Assembly: GCA_947500445.1 (NCBI GenBank)
Contig: CANMSB010000017.1
Coordinates: 1-64,000 of the forward strand
From: an uncultured Flavobacteriaceae bacterium
GTDB taxonomy: Bacteria > Bacteroidota > Bacteroidia > Flavobacteriales > Flavobacteriaceae
Direction of reading: 5' to 3'
Length of the DNA stretch: 64,000 bases
Part shown: piece after piece, positions 18,446-27,898 of the stretch
Numbering within the stretch: position 1 is the stretch's first letter
Layout: the number at the start of each line of letters is the position of its first letter
Program-made: the position numbers and the translations under genes
Notes under the pieces: generated by a model
What the model saw: only the letters and a program-made list of their open reading frames with translations
Databases searched by the model: none
What the model was told of the DNA's origin: nothing

Positions 18446-19171
18446 ATGATTAGAGCGAGTAATATTCAAAAGTTTTATAATGATTTAAAGGTACTAAAGG
18501 GTGTTGATCTGCATATTGAAAAGGGTACCATCGTTTCTATTGTGGGAGCCTCGGGTGCCGGAAAGACCACTTTGCTACAAATATTGGGCACATTGGATGT
18601 ACAGTCCAACAAAAAGGATAGTGCGTTAAGCATAAACGGAATCGATGTCACCCATCTCAACGATAAGGAACTCGCTAAATTTAGAAACGAACATATTGGA
18701 TTTATTTTCCAATTTCATCAATTATTGCCGGAGTTCACCGCTTTGGAAAATGTGTGCATACCCGCTTTTATAAAAAAGACACCGAAAGATAAAGCCGAGA
18801 AAAGGGCCATGGAACTTCTTGACTTTTTGGGCCTATCGGAACGCTATCATCACAAACCCAGCGAGCTTTCCGGAGGTGAACAACAACGAGTGGCCGTTGC
18901 CCGGGCACTGATCAATGGCCCCTCGGTCATTTTTGCGGACGAACCGAGCGGTAACCTGGACACGGAAAGTGCCGACAACCTGCATCAACTCTTTTTTAAA
19001 TTGCGCGACGAGTTTGGGCAAACCTTCGTTATCGTCACCCATAACGAACATCTTGCAAATATGGCCGATCGTAAATTTACAATGACCGATGGCCACATCA
19101 GCAGCACCACCAAGGTTGTCGCCCCTGAGGTTACTTCAGGGCAAAACGGGCCGCAACCCTTGAACCAATAG
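18446..19171 (+). CDS. ABC transporter ATP-binding protein, LolD/MacB-like
   Basis: 241-aa ABC ATPase. Walker A GASGAGKT (near 34-41), Q-loop [18 protein letters not shown], signature [15 protein letters not shown], Walker [13 protein letters not shown] and the switch His in VTHNE are all intact. The sequence most resembles LolD, which powers release of lipoproteins from the inner membrane with a LolC/LolE permease. No permease gene is adjacent, so the partner must be elsewhere and assignment to LolD is by similarity. The next gene starts 1 bp after the stop. Confidence 0.88.
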   Translation: MIRASNIQKFYNDLKVLKGVDLHIEKGTIVSIVGASGAGKTTLLQILGTLDVQSNKKDSALSINGIDVTHLNDKELAKFRNEHIGFIFQFHQLLPEFTALENVCIPAFIKKTPKDKAEKRAMELLDFLGLSERYHHKPSELSGGEQQRVAVARALINGPSVIFADEPSGNLDTESADNLHQLFFKLRDEFGQTFVIVTHNEHLANMADRKFTMTDGHISSTTKVVAPEVTSGQNGPQPLNQ

Positions 19172-19172
19172 T

Positions 19173-19730
19173 ATGCTAGGTACATTTTTGGCTTTTCTCA
19201 AAAAACCTGTCTATGAGGAGGATCCCAATCGCGATTTTTCTTATCGGATTACGGTTTTTTGGCGCTTGTTGGTGCTTGCCCTGCTATTCAGTTTTGTATT
19301 CGGTATATTAAACGCCGGTTTGAAACAAACGATGGGGCTCGATCTCGGAAAACATGCCATAGACGATTTCATGGAACGTTATTCCCCCTGGTTGCTGCTG
19401 CTTGCCGCCGTAGTATTGGCTCCGGTATTGGAAGAGTTGGTCTTTCGCGGACCGATGGCCTTTTTTAAAAACAGCCGTTTTTTTGGCGTTCTTTTTTACG
19501 TACTTACATTGGTCTTCGGGTTTTATCATATTACCAATTTCGAATGGAGCAGGGAAGTTTTTCTTTGGTCGCCCCTACTGGTAGCCCCCCAGCTAAGCGT
19601 AGGTCTTTTTTTGGGATTCCTGAGGGTGCGGTTCGGACTCAAATGGGCCATCGCACTTCATGCGGCTTACAATCTGGTATTGATAGGCCCGTTGGTACTC
19701 CTACAACTTTTTGATATTGAACTCGGATAA
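19173..19730 (+). CDS. CPBP family intramembrane metalloprotease
   Basis: 185 aa with several transmembrane helices. The CPBP (Abi/Rce1-like) motifs are present: EELVFRGP near 84-91 (EExxxR), FGFYHITNF near 112-120 and ALHAAYNLVLIG near 162-173 (HxxxN). These place glutamate and histidines for an intramembrane active site. The substrate is unknown. It lies between the LolD-like ATPase (1 bp gap) and the TIGR02757 gene (8 bp gap), so the three are probably co-transcribed. Confidence 0.88.
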   Translation: MLGTFLAFLKKPVYEEDPNRDFSYRITVFWRLLVLALLFSFVFGILNAGLKQTMGLDLGKHAIDDFMERYSPWLLLLAAVVLAPVLEELVFRGPMAFFKNSRFFGVLFYVLTLVFGFYHITNFEWSREVFLWSPLLVAPQLSVGLFLGFLRVRFGLKWAIALHAAYNLVLIGPLVLLQLFDIELG

Positions 19731-19738
19731 ACCTGAAT

Positions 19739-20503
19739 ATGAACAAAAAGGAACTAAAGGCGTTTTTGGACCTAAAAGTAGCCCAATACAACCATCCGAA
19801 ATTTTTAGAAAGCGACCCGATACAGATTCCCCATCGGTTCACGCTGAAGGAAGACATTGAAATAAGCGCATTCCTTACCGCGACCATTGCATGGGGCAAT
19901 CGAAAAAGTATTATCACCAATGCCCTTAGGCTTATGGAGCATTTGGGACAGGCGCCGACCGATTTTGTAATGAACCACACCAATAAGGATCTTGAGGGGT
20001 TACGACCGTTCGTGCACCGTACGTTCAACGGTGACGATCTTATTTATTTTATGGGCAGTCTACAAAACATCTATAACAACCATGATGGTCTGGAAGGGAT
20101 ATTCTCCAAAAATCCTCAAAAAGGTACCCTGCAACCGGCCATTGCCGAATTCAAGAAGGTTTTTTTTGAACTTCCCCATGCGCAACGCACCACTAAACAC
20201 GTTAGCGACCCGGAAAAAGGATCGGCAGCCAAACGCATCAATATGTTTTTGCGATGGATGGTGAGGGACGCCAACACCGGGGTCGATTTTGGGCTCTGGA
20301 AAAAAATTGAGCCCTCCCGATTATCCTGTCCTTTGGACGTCCATTCCGGAAATGTCGCCCGAAAGTTAAAACTCTTAAAGCGCAAACAAAACGATGCCAA
20401 GGCCGTTCGGGAACTTGATGACAACCTTAGGGAACTAGACCCCATTGATCCGGTAAAGTATGATTTTGCGCTCTTTGGACTTGGCGTTTTTGAAAAATTT
20501 TAG
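19739..20503 (+). CDS. TIGR02757 family protein
   Basis: 254 aa. The order LDLKVAQYNHPKFLESDPIQIPHRF, AFLTATIAWGNRKSIITNA, KRINMFLRWMVR and PLDVHSGNVARKL is that of TIGR02757, a family found mainly in Bacteroidota. The MFLRWMVR and DVH-G motifs recall the helix-hairpin-helix DNA glycosylase fold, so a nucleic-acid role is possible but unproven. Last gene of the LolD-CPBP-TIGR02757 group; its stop lies 3 bp from the stop of the convergent FAS1 gene. Confidence 0.8.
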   Translation: MNKKELKAFLDLKVAQYNHPKFLESDPIQIPHRFTLKEDIEISAFLTATIAWGNRKSIITNALRLMEHLGQAPTDFVMNHTNKDLEGLRPFVHRTFNGDDLIYFMGSLQNIYNNHDGLEGIFSKNPQKGTLQPAIAEFKKVFFELPHAQRTTKHVSDPEKGSAAKRINMFLRWMVRDANTGVDFGLWKKIEPSRLSCPLDVHSGNVARKLKLLKRKQNDAKAVRELDDNLRELDPIDPVKYDFALFGLGVFEKF

Positions 20504-20506
20504 GCC

Positions 20507-21061
20507 CTACAATAAATCGACCGGAAGTAGTACACGGTCAACAATATGTATGGTTCCCCGTCCTATATTTATATCGCCCTTAATTGTTTTTGATGTTTGA
20601 CCGGTTTCGTCGATCAGACTAACGAACGTTTCTACCGATACGCTTAACCTTCCCCCTTGTTTCATTGTCAACGACTGTTCCCGTGATAGGGAAGCAACTG
20701 TTTTTCTTTGTCCAACGATACAATGGTATTTTAAAATTTCCGCTAAAAGTAAAACCTCATCACCTGTTCTAAAATCCCGTAAACCGGAATATCCGTCCAT
20801 GTTTTCCAACAAAAAGGATACCGCTTCGTTCGATGGAAGAAAAAGGGTAAACTCCTTTTCCCAGATGTCCCTCAAGTGACTTCCCAATAGGGTGGTTATG
20901 GTGAGTGCTTCCCGAAGCTCCAAATCCATATCGGACATTAGGTTCAGTATTTGTTGTTGGGTTCCATTCCCCATTTCCTGAACTACCGATAATGGTATCA
21001 AAAGTCTATCGACCAGGTGTACATAACCGTTATCTGCCTTGATATCGGTGGTTGAAATCAT
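20507..21061 (-). pseudogene. C-terminal part of interrupted FAS1 (fasciclin) protein
   Basis: 184 codons from an in-frame ATG at 21061. The start (MISTTDIKADNGYVHLVDRL) is not a protein N-terminus but the last third of a FAS1 domain whose first part closes the upstream frame. A complete fourth FAS1 domain follows (about 35-183; FTLFLPSNEAVSFL and GTIHIVDRVLLP). There is no signal peptide, so if it were made alone it would stay in the cytoplasm. One TAA at 21067-21065, with ACA after it, separates it from the upstream part in the same frame. Confidence 0.8.
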
Positions 21062-21064
21062 TGT

Positions 21065-22504
21065 TTACAAACCCGTGGCATCGATCACTACGTATCCATT
21101 GGGTTTCCCCAAAAGCTGCAAACTATCGGCCTCGGAAAGGGTCGCATGGGCTGTAGTGCTAAATTCAGCTGCAGGCAGGGACTGTGGTAGGATATGATAC
21201 ATGAGTATTTTTCGCAACAATGCTATTTCGCTTTCCGTATCAATATCCTCCAAATTAGAAATGGCCTCCCCAAGAAAGGGGAATAATGCTGTCAACACGT
21301 TGTTCTCCGGAGCAAAAAGGGTATACGTTCCGTCCTGTCTAAGCAAGTTTTCCAAACCCGTCAGTTCCAAGGCTTTTTGCAACAAGGAGAACTCTGGTTT
21401 TTTGGTCATCAGTTCCCCTATGGTTCCCCTATTGGTATCCGAAGGATTTCGGACAAGATCGACCAATTCTTGTGGAATCAAAATTTTATCGACAATGTGT
21501 AAACTGCCGTTTGCAGCTTTGCGGTCGACCGCTACGAAATTCGCGTTAGTGTCACTGGCATCAACAATGACGGTTTTGCCATCAACCCGTGCTGTTGCCA
21601 AAGCGTTCCCTTCCAAAAGCGTGGGCAAATCGCCGTTAGGGATATTGTTTAGGGAATATTCCGTGCCAACCACATGGTACAATAGTAGTTTCTCCAATAA
21701 TTGAACCTCCAGAAAATTATCAAAGTCATCAAAATCCTCATATCCTTCCCCCAATGTTTCGAATAATTGCTCAATGGCCCTATTGGATGGTGCAAAAACG
21801 GTGTAGGGCCCCTCAGTGTTGAACCGATCTCTTAAACCCGCTTTGACCAAAGCATCGTTGAACCCGGAGAGTTCTTCCGAAGTTTCGATCAAACTGGCCA
21901 AGGTTTCTTGGGGAAACAACGCTTCCGCTACCCTTTCCGGAATCAAAACTTTGTCGACGATATGCAATATGCCGTTTGAAGCCAATATATCTAAATCCGT
22001 AAGTTTCCCGAGTTCATTGCTTTCGTCAACCAAATAAATAGCCTCGCTTACCGCAACCTTAAGGGTATCCGATAACGCCGTTTTTAATATCGCCCCGTCC
22101 GTAAGTGCTTCGCTTTCTTTTTGGGCCGCCGTTACCACATGATACCGTAAAATTTCAGAAAGTAACCTTTTCTCATTTTCCGTATCAAAATCTTGCAATC
22201 CGCCAAAGGCTTCCAGGCGTTCAAACAAATTTGTCCATGCCCGATCGGAAGGGGCAAAAACCGTTTGTGATTTGGTATTTCCAATGACCTCCGTAAGGGA
22301 AGGATCGTTAGCCAATGCAGCTGAAAAAACCTCGATTTCCGGAAGTGAAGCGACTACCGATATGATATCCCGCAACGACTCCCCATCCGGTTCTGGAACG
22401 CTAGGTGCGGAATCATCATTTTTGGAACAACCATTAGAAAAAATGAACAAAAGCGACAAGGCTACGGCTTTTGTAATCGTTAAATAAGTATGCTTTCTTT
22501 TCAT
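21065..22504 (-). CDS. FAS1 (fasciclin) domain lipoprotein, truncated by in-frame stop
   Basis: 479 aa. Signal peptide with lipobox SNGCSK (Cys near 26), then FAS1 domains at about 43-192 and 197-345, each with the YTVFAPS-type H1 motif and the LHIVDKVLIP-type H2 motif. A third domain starts near 356 and stops at VVIDATGL before its H2 motif. The missing H2 (VHLVDRLLIP) is encoded in frame just after the stop. FAS1 domains mediate adhesion at surfaces. The ATG overlaps the stop of the di-haem peroxidase by 4 bp (ATGA), indicating coupled translation. Confidence 0.88.
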   Translation of the reverse strand: MKRKHTYLTITKAVALSLLFIFSNGCSKNDDSAPSVPEPDGESLRDIISVVASLPEIEVFSAALANDPSLTEVIGNTKSQTVFAPSDRAWTNLFERLEAFGGLQDFDTENEKRLLSEILRYHVVTAAQKESEALTDGAILKTALSDTLKVAVSEAIYLVDESNELGKLTDLDILASNGILHIVDKVLIPERVAEALFPQETLASLIETSEELSGFNDALVKAGLRDRFNTEGPYTVFAPSNRAIEQLFETLGEGYEDFDDFDNFLEVQLLEKLLLYHVVGTEYSLNNIPNGDLPTLLEGNALATARVDGKTVIVDASDTNANFVAVDRKAANGSLHIVDKILIPQELVDLVRNPSDTNRGTIGELMTKKPEFSLLQKALELTGLENLLRQDGTYTLFAPENNVLTALFPFLGEAISNLEDIDTESEIALLRKILMYHILPQSLPAAEFSTTAHATLSEADSLQLLGKPNGYVVIDATGL

Positions 22505-24378
22505 GGTAAAGGTGCTTTTTTAATGTTATCTGTCCGTTCAATACTGGTTGTCACCAGTTGCGGTAGTGGCTCATCTACCTTGGTATCCGAGAGCGTCTTC
22601 ACGAATGCGACCAGGGCATCCACTTCATTGTCGGTAAGCTGTAGTTCATCGAAGGGTAAGGTTTGGTGGGGCAGGTCGAAGCCCAATCCCGCTCCTCCCC
22701 CTTTATTGTAAAAATCCATCACCTCATGTAAGGTGGCATACGCACCATTGTGCATGTATGGAGCGGTAAGGGCACTATTACGAACCGTTGGGGTCTTGAA
22801 CATTCCCATATGCAGCTCTTCCTGATATTGCGAAAAGAAGCCAACATCGGTATCGAGTTTGTTATTTTTGGCCGTTTGAGCCACGCCGATCACCTCTTTC
22901 TCCGTTTCGTTATAAAAAGGGGGCACCGTACCATTGGTCAAGGGCATAAAGTGGCAGGTAGCGCAAAGTGCCTTGCCCATAAAAAGATTCATCCCCTGTT
23001 GTTCCTCGGCCGTAAAGGTATCTTCTTCGCCACGCATGTTACGGTCAAATTTGGAGTTAAAACCGTTCAACGTGGCCACGTAGGCGGAGATGGCCCGTAC
23101 CACTTCCCTATTTTTTTGGGGGATTTTGCCATATGCCTTTTTAAACTGTTCCGTATACGTGCTGTCGCTCAAAATGGCATCTGAAAACTGATGGATCTTG
23201 GTATTGAACTCTTTTTCGTTTTCAAAGACCGCACTGATCTGATTTTCCAAGGTCGGGGACCGACCGTCCCAAAAAAAACTTCTTTGAAAAATGGAGTTCA
23301 ACAATGTCGGTGTATTCCTCGATAGCGGCCTTCCCTCATTATCGACATTTACGGCAAGTCCGTCAGCGTATGCCTTTTCGGGCCGGTGACAGCTAGCACA
23401 GGCCATCGTACCATTGGACGATAACTTAGGGTCAAAAAAAAGCTTTTTCCCTAAAGCGATCTGGGTGTCTGAAGGATTTCTATGGGTCGGCGGAACAAAG
23501 TAATCGGTATTCCAGGTATCCGTCTCAAAGAACGTAACGGCATCAAAATTGAACGGTTTGTTGTTTACCCCTTCCCAAAGTCCGCTAGCCTTTCGAATGG
23601 CCACCCAATCCCTTGTGATCGGATTCATGTGTTCCCTTATAAAAGTATACCGATCAAACGTTTCAAACGCTGTATTGCGCTCGATAAAACGAACCGCCCG
23701 AGCAATATGGTCTTTAAACTGGCGGTCCAATTCCGGTCTGCGTTCCTGTATAATGGACGCAATGCTTTTTTCATATACTTCTTTTAGTGCATCCAACGAA
23801 ACGGCACTCTCGGCAATTCCCAAATGACTTACAGGGGTATCGAAGCCGGATATGCCAAAACTGATGATCCGCAACAACTGTTGGTGGCTCGCAATAAAAA
23901 AACGTTGTGTATTCAATGGTTTCTCGCGGACAGTGGTGGCAAGGTTTACCAGAAGTCCCCTTGTAAGCGATACCTCCTTTTCGAAATCCTGTTGGGAAAC
24001 CCCTCCATCAAAAATACTTTCGGCTATTTTTTGAAGCCCAAAAGGTTCCAACACCTTGCCAGTATCCTCCAAATATACCGGAAGTGCCGGTCCATTTGCA
24101 CGATGCCCGATGGGCGGGTTCAAATAGGAAGCATAGGGTTCCGCTTTTTTAAAGGCAATTCGCAGTGCTGCAAAGGTTTTTTTGGTATCCGGATGGGTAA
24201 CGGGTTTTTGTAACAGCAGATCGATCAATCGCAAACACTCGTCCATGTGTACTTTGTAATACGTATGCGCCGCACTCCAATCAACGACTTGCCCGCTGAG
24301 GAGCGTAGTTACTTTTTCCTCTTTGCAAGCGGTTAAAACTGTACAGATGCACAGGACCAAAACATATGTTTTTTTCAT
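22501..24378 (-). CDS. Di-haem cytochrome c peroxidase-like lipoprotein with N-terminal helical domain
   Basis: 625 aa. Signal peptide with lipobox LTACKE (Cys 18). Two CxxCH haem sites, CASCH at 327-331 and CATCH at 472-476, sit in a CCP/MauG-type C-terminal region (about 300-615; GKKLFFDPKLSSNGTMAC, FKTPTVRNSALTAPYMHNG). The N-terminal 280 residues are helical; FKKAEPYASYLNP and NGPALP recall imelysin-like domains, which is tentative. CCP enzymes reduce peroxide; MauG relatives oxidise protein partners. A FAS1 lipoprotein gene overlaps the stop, so the two products are made together in the envelope. Confidence 0.9.
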   Translation of the reverse strand: MKKTYVLVLCICTVLTACKEEKVTTLLSGQVVDWSAAHTYYKVHMDECLRLIDLLLQKPVTHPDTKKTFAALRIAFKKAEPYASYLNPPIGHRANGPALPVYLEDTGKVLEPFGLQKIAESIFDGGVSQQDFEKEVSLTRGLLVNLATTVREKPLNTQRFFIASHQQLLRIISFGISGFDTPVSHLGIAESAVSLDALKEVYEKSIASIIQERRPELDRQFKDHIARAVRFIERNTAFETFDRYTFIREHMNPITRDWVAIRKASGLWEGVNNKPFNFDAVTFFETDTWNTDYFVPPTHRNPSDTQIALGKKLFFDPKLSSNGTMACASCHRPEKAYADGLAVNVDNEGRPLSRNTPTLLNSIFQRSFFWDGRSPTLENQISAVFENEKEFNTKIHQFSDAILSDSTYTEQFKKAYGKIPQKNREVVRAISAYVATLNGFNSKFDRNMRGEEDTFTAEEQQGMNLFMGKALCATCHFMPLTNGTVPPFYNETEKEVIGVAQTAKNNKLDTDVGFFSQYQEELHMGMFKTPTVRNSALTAPYMHNGAYATLHEVMDFYNKGGGAGLGFDLPHQTLPFDELQLTDNEVDALVAFVKTLSDTKVDEPLPQLVTTSIERTDNIKKAPLP

Positions 24379-24502
24379 CTGTTTTAAATTTTATAGTTTG
24401 CTGAAAATGAATAAACTAAAAGTTAATGCTCATTCCACAGCGTTTTGTATGTGGGATAAGGTATCAGCAACAGCTGGTTCCCCCGGTTTTAAAAAAGTTC
24501 AA

Positions 24503-24530
24503 AAGCCCCCATCATATCGACAGGGGCCTT
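24503..24530 (-). terminator. Possible terminator after PhoX-like lipoprotein gene
   Basis: GCCCC at 24505-24509 pairs with GGGGC at 24523-24527; on the minus strand the stem is followed by a T-rich stretch. It lies 18 bp after the stop of the gene at 24549. It is short and only moderately convincing, and reading through to the peroxidase gene remains possible. Confidence 0.45.
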
Positions 24531-24548
24531 AAACAAACACTTGAAGCA

Positions 24549-26063
24549 CTATCTCGGCAGTCCTCTTAAAAGCACGATCTGACCACCTTGATCGTCTTCC
24601 CTAGCTCCGTTGGCAATGGCATCGGGGCGGGTTTCCATATCATGGCCGTCTACATTTTTAAAGTCATCGCTTTCCCAATAATGCGGTTGTAGGTTCAGTA
24701 TGAAAGTATCCGGTTCCCCGACCTTGTCGGAAATATCGATCAAAGCGCCATATTCACCACTAAGACCCGTACTTCCTGTAGGATCTAAGTCTTGACGGAC
24801 GACCATTTCCAAGACGACCTTATTGTTCTGTCCGTTTAGGTCGGATTGATAGATAAAGGCCGAATGCCCCCTATCAAAAGAATTTGGATCTTCTTGATAG
24901 TATACAAAGTTTTCGGTCACACAAATGTTATCGGGACTTTGAAGACTGGCCACATTACCATCGGCATTGTTGGTATCCGTATTCCCGCTTACAATTTGGG
25001 TGAGCTTTCCAGTGAACGGACTATGGTCATCCAAACTTAGTCGATATACCGTTCCCCAGTCGTTATAGGTACCTCTTCCCGGTCCCCTTCCGGTAACCGC
25101 AAAAAACACGTTTCGGGCATTGGCATCGGTTCCTTTTTGATAATCTACATCTTCAACCCGCATAAAGGCAGAGGCTCCTACAGCTACACAGGCATCTTCC
25201 ATTTCACTCTTGGTAAGCTGTTTTCCGTCTTCTATTTCTACAAACTCCACGTCGTAGGTAACTCCATAATCCAAGTTGCTTTCGTTATAAATGGTGCCGG
25301 GGACAACTTCGGCAACCCCACCTTGGCCATCGGATACCTGTTTGAACTTGAGTACATAAATTTTTCCACCGTACAGGTCGGCATCCCCATTTTCGGAATA
25401 GTATAGCGTAACCTGTCCTTCAGAACCGCTGGAATCATCGTCGCCACCGATAATAACGGTTCGTCCGTTGTAGGCGCCTTCAGGTAAGGGCACGGCGTTT
25501 TCCCATGCAAATTCTCCCAAGGCATCCAGTCCAAAGTCTGCGGTGGGGGTCGGCGTGTCCACGTAGGGGTCAATTCCCTTGACATCGTAGTTAAAACTTT
25601 CGGAAGCGGATAGAAAAAGGTCTCTAGAGCCACCATGTATGGCCGCTTCCCACATGGTTCCGGAGCACTGTCGTGCAAAATCGGCCACGCCTGAATTCAG
25701 CAACCAATCGCCACCAATGGGATTGAAATTTTTATCCAACTTAATGCGCGACACCGCGTAATCGTCCTCGGCGTTGGTTACATAAATATAGCCATCCCCA
25801 TCCTTTAACAGGCCCGCACCGTCTTGGGCGCCCACCAATCGAAAACCATCTTCCAATACGTCGCTAGAACTCAAAATGGAATACGCATCCACATAGTTAA
25901 ATTGAGGGGTCAGGGCGACCAAGGGATCTAAATTCGATTTGTTTTCAAAAATTGTCCCGGACTCATCCTCTCCGGGACCATCACCGATGAAATCATCAAC
26001 GAACTCGCAAGAACTAAAGAGTACCACCCCTGCGCCGAGTAGTATTTTTTGTACTGTTTTCAT
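24549..26063 (-). CDS. PhoX-like (DUF839) lipoprotein
   Basis: 504 aa. Signal peptide with lipobox LFSSCEF (Cys near 19) and an acidic Gly/Asp spacer. The body is repetitive in GDGYIYVTNAEDDYAVSRI, GRTVIIGGDDDSSG, ADLYGGKIYVLKF and SPDNICVTENFVYYQED, the layout of DUF839/PhoX-type beta propellers. PhoX proteins are calcium- and iron-dependent phosphatases, but I could not confirm the catalytic ligands here, so phosphatase activity is not claimed. It heads a minus-strand group with the di-haem peroxidase and the FAS1 lipoprotein. Confidence 0.75.
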   Translation of the reverse strand: MKTVQKILLGAGVVLFSSCEFVDDFIGDGPGEDESGTIFENKSNLDPLVALTPQFNYVDAYSILSSSDVLEDGFRLVGAQDGAGLLKDGDGYIYVTNAEDDYAVSRIKLDKNFNPIGGDWLLNSGVADFARQCSGTMWEAAIHGGSRDLFLSASESFNYDVKGIDPYVDTPTPTADFGLDALGEFAWENAVPLPEGAYNGRTVIIGGDDDSSGSEGQVTLYYSENGDADLYGGKIYVLKFKQVSDGQGGVAEVVPGTIYNESNLDYGVTYDVEFVEIEDGKQLTKSEMEDACVAVGASAFMRVEDVDYQKGTDANARNVFFAVTGRGPGRGTYNDWGTVYRLSLDDHSPFTGKLTQIVSGNTDTNNADGNVASLQSPDNICVTENFVYYQEDPNSFDRGHSAFIYQSDLNGQNNKVVLEMVVRQDLDPTGSTGLSGEYGALIDISDKVGEPDTFILNLQPHYWESDDFKNVDGHDMETRPDAIANGAREDDQGGQIVLLRGLPR

Positions 26064-26661
26064 AAAAGCGTTTTTAGGTTTTAATATGATCCCAAAACTA
26101 CCGTAGCACTTTTATGAAGAGGTTAGTGTAACATTTTTAAACATTTAGCGCGGCTTTACCAAATGGTTACTACGTAAATTCTGTGTAAAACCAATGAACC
26201 CTTTTATTTAAATTAAAGTTAAAACAATGAAAATCAACGCTTTAAAATTTAAGCTTGCTACAGTAAGCCCATCTTATACCATTTTTGCTTTGAAATTACC
26301 CAAATAAAAAGCCGCCATTTTTTGCTTGGACGAAAAAGAAAAATCAAGCATAGCAGTAGCTACGGTTGTTTTTTATTTTGAAGGATTAGTGGAAAAGGGC
26401 AATTTTTAATGGGTAATTTCAAGGTAGAAATGGTATTATCTTCGTTTGGGTCCCGCAAATCCTGCGATTTCCCTACTGTACGGGTATCGGTTTCTATAAA
26501 AATTATCGACTTCGAAATCTTTTGCGACAAAAACCTTAATTTCGTGGAAACCGTGAATATCCCAGTCGACCATATCCAAACCTTAGGCCCAGATCGTTTT
26601 TGTGATATTGGTGTTCATCTCCCTATGTTGTATTAAATGTTTACCGCAATACCATAACACT
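26064..26661. other. Long divergent intergenic region with one palindromic element
   Basis: About 600 bp between the leftward lipoprotein gene and a rightward membrane protein gene. It contains the 159-bp palindrome at 26277-26435. A 75-codon frame at 26409-26636 begins inside the right arm of that palindrome and shows no protein-like features, so it was not called. No clear TAnnTTTG box was found. Confidence 0.6.
26277..26435. repeat. Long imperfect palindrome with 26-bp terminal inverted repeats
   Basis: Arms 26277-26302 and 26410-26435 are inverted repeats matching at 23 of 26 positions. The interior is also imperfectly self-complementary up to the apex TAGC-AGTA-GCTA at 26351-26362, the midpoint of the unit. 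TTA flanks both ends, a possible 3-bp target duplication. It shares ATTTTTTGCT (26317-26326), then 21 nt, then GCATAGCAG with the copy at 9579-9749, although the arms are unrelated. It has no coding capacity. Confidence 0.7.
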
Positions 26662-27114
26662 ATGCCCTTAAAAAACGTTTTGAACACTTTGCGAATCATT
26701 CATGGCGCACTGACCATGGGGCTTATAGTATTTACCCTTTTCGTCTTTTACCGAGCAAACAGTTTTATTGCCAGAATGGATAACGAGGACTTTTTCACAT
26801 ATTTGGTTCCCTTGGGCGGGGCAATAGGTTATTTTTTAGGCAAATGGCTGTTCACAAAGCAGGTTTCCGTTATAGCAAAAAACGAGCCCTTGAATACGAA
26901 ACTTGCTAGGTACCAGTCGGCATCGTTGATCAAATTTGCCCTTTTGGAAGCACCGGCATTTTTGGCCCTTTTTGCCTATTATCAGAACGGTAACGCACTG
27001 CATTTGACCATAGCCCTGTTTTTGATTACTTATTTGGTTTTTCAGCATCCTACATTAAAGCGGGTCATATCCCATTTGGACTTGGCCAAGGACGAAATAC
27101 AACAATTACAATAA
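26662..27114 (+). CDS. Four-helix membrane protein of unknown function
   Basis: 150 aa from ATG 26662 (MPLKNVLNTLRI); the frame is open to 26602 but the upstream part is not membrane-like or conserved in look. Four hydrophobic segments at about 14-32, 47-65, 92-108 and 112-128 and a basic C-terminal tail. I do not recognise a named family. It is followed after 51 bp by a secreted SGNH hydrolase. Confidence 0.75.
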   Translation: MPLKNVLNTLRIIHGALTMGLIVFTLFVFYRANSFIARMDNEDFFTYLVPLGGAIGYFLGKWLFTKQVSVIAKNEPLNTKLARYQSASLIKFALLEAPAFLALFAYYQNGNALHLTIALFLITYLVFQHPTLKRVISHLDLAKDEIQQLQ

Positions 27115-27165
27115 AAATAATTTGTAGCGCCGACGAATTATAGGATAACATCTAGTAGAGACAAC

Positions 27166-27852
27166 ATGAGAAGACTTAAAATTTTACTGCTTTCGGCCAT
27201 GTTCGGAAGTACTTTGGCCACTAATTTAATGGGGCAGGACTGGCCCAACCTGAAAGCGTTCGAAGCGGACAATGCGGCCATAGGCCCGCCCAAAGAGGGT
27301 GAGAACCGTGTTGTTTTTATGGGGAATTCCATCACCATAGGTTGGTTGGAGGCCCGACCGGACTTTTTTAAGGGCAAGCCCTATATCAACCGTGGTATCA
27401 GTGGGCAAACCACGCCACAGATGCTTGTACGCTTTCGGCAAGATGTACTGGACCTCTCCCCAAAAGTAGTGGTACTACTGGCAGGCACCAATGATATCGC
27501 CGGAAATACGGGTCCCTCATCCCTAAAGATGATCATGGACAACATCCGATCGATGGCCGAACTGGCAAAGACGAACGGCATTAAGGTCGTCCTTTGCTCC
27601 GTATTACCGGTGTACGACTATCCTTGGAAACCCGGTCTGGAACCTGCCGAAAAAATTATACGTTTAAACAAGATGATCAAGGAATATGCCCTTGCGAACG
27701 ACTGCCAGTATCTGGACTATTTTTCCGCTCTGGTCGACGATCGCAATGGACTGCCCAAGAAGTATGCGGAGGACGGTGTGCACCCTAACGGGGAGGGTTA
27801 CCGTGTGATGGAACCCTTGGTGACCGAGGCCATTACCACCGCTTTGGAATAG
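27166..27852 (+). CDS. Secreted SGNH/GDSL hydrolase
   Basis: 228 aa with a signal peptide (1-22, LATNLMGQ). Block I FMGNSITIGW holds the nucleophile Ser55, block II has the oxyanion Gly in RGISGQTTPQML, block III is LLAGTNDIAGN with Asn, and block V DGVHPNGEGY gives the catalytic Asp and His. Such enzymes are esterases or acetylhydrolases acting in the periplasm or outside. The substrate is not evident. The gene ends 47 bp before the FAD oxidoreductase. Confidence 0.9.
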   Translation: MRRLKILLLSAMFGSTLATNLMGQDWPNLKAFEADNAAIGPPKEGENRVVFMGNSITIGWLEARPDFFKGKPYINRGISGQTTPQMLVRFRQDVLDLSPKVVVLLAGTNDIAGNTGPSSLKMIMDNIRSMAELAKTNGIKVVLCSVLPVYDYPWKPGLEPAEKIIRLNKMIKEYALANDCQYLDYFSALVDDRNGLPKKYAEDGVHPNGEGYRVMEPLVTEAITTALE

Positions 27853-27898
27853 GAGAACGGAATGAGTAACTTCACCCTATCATTAAGGACTAATTTTC

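Noticed and set aside
26409-26636. 75-codon frame in the intergenic region
   Set aside because: Starts inside the right arm of the palindromic element and has no protein-like features or promoter.
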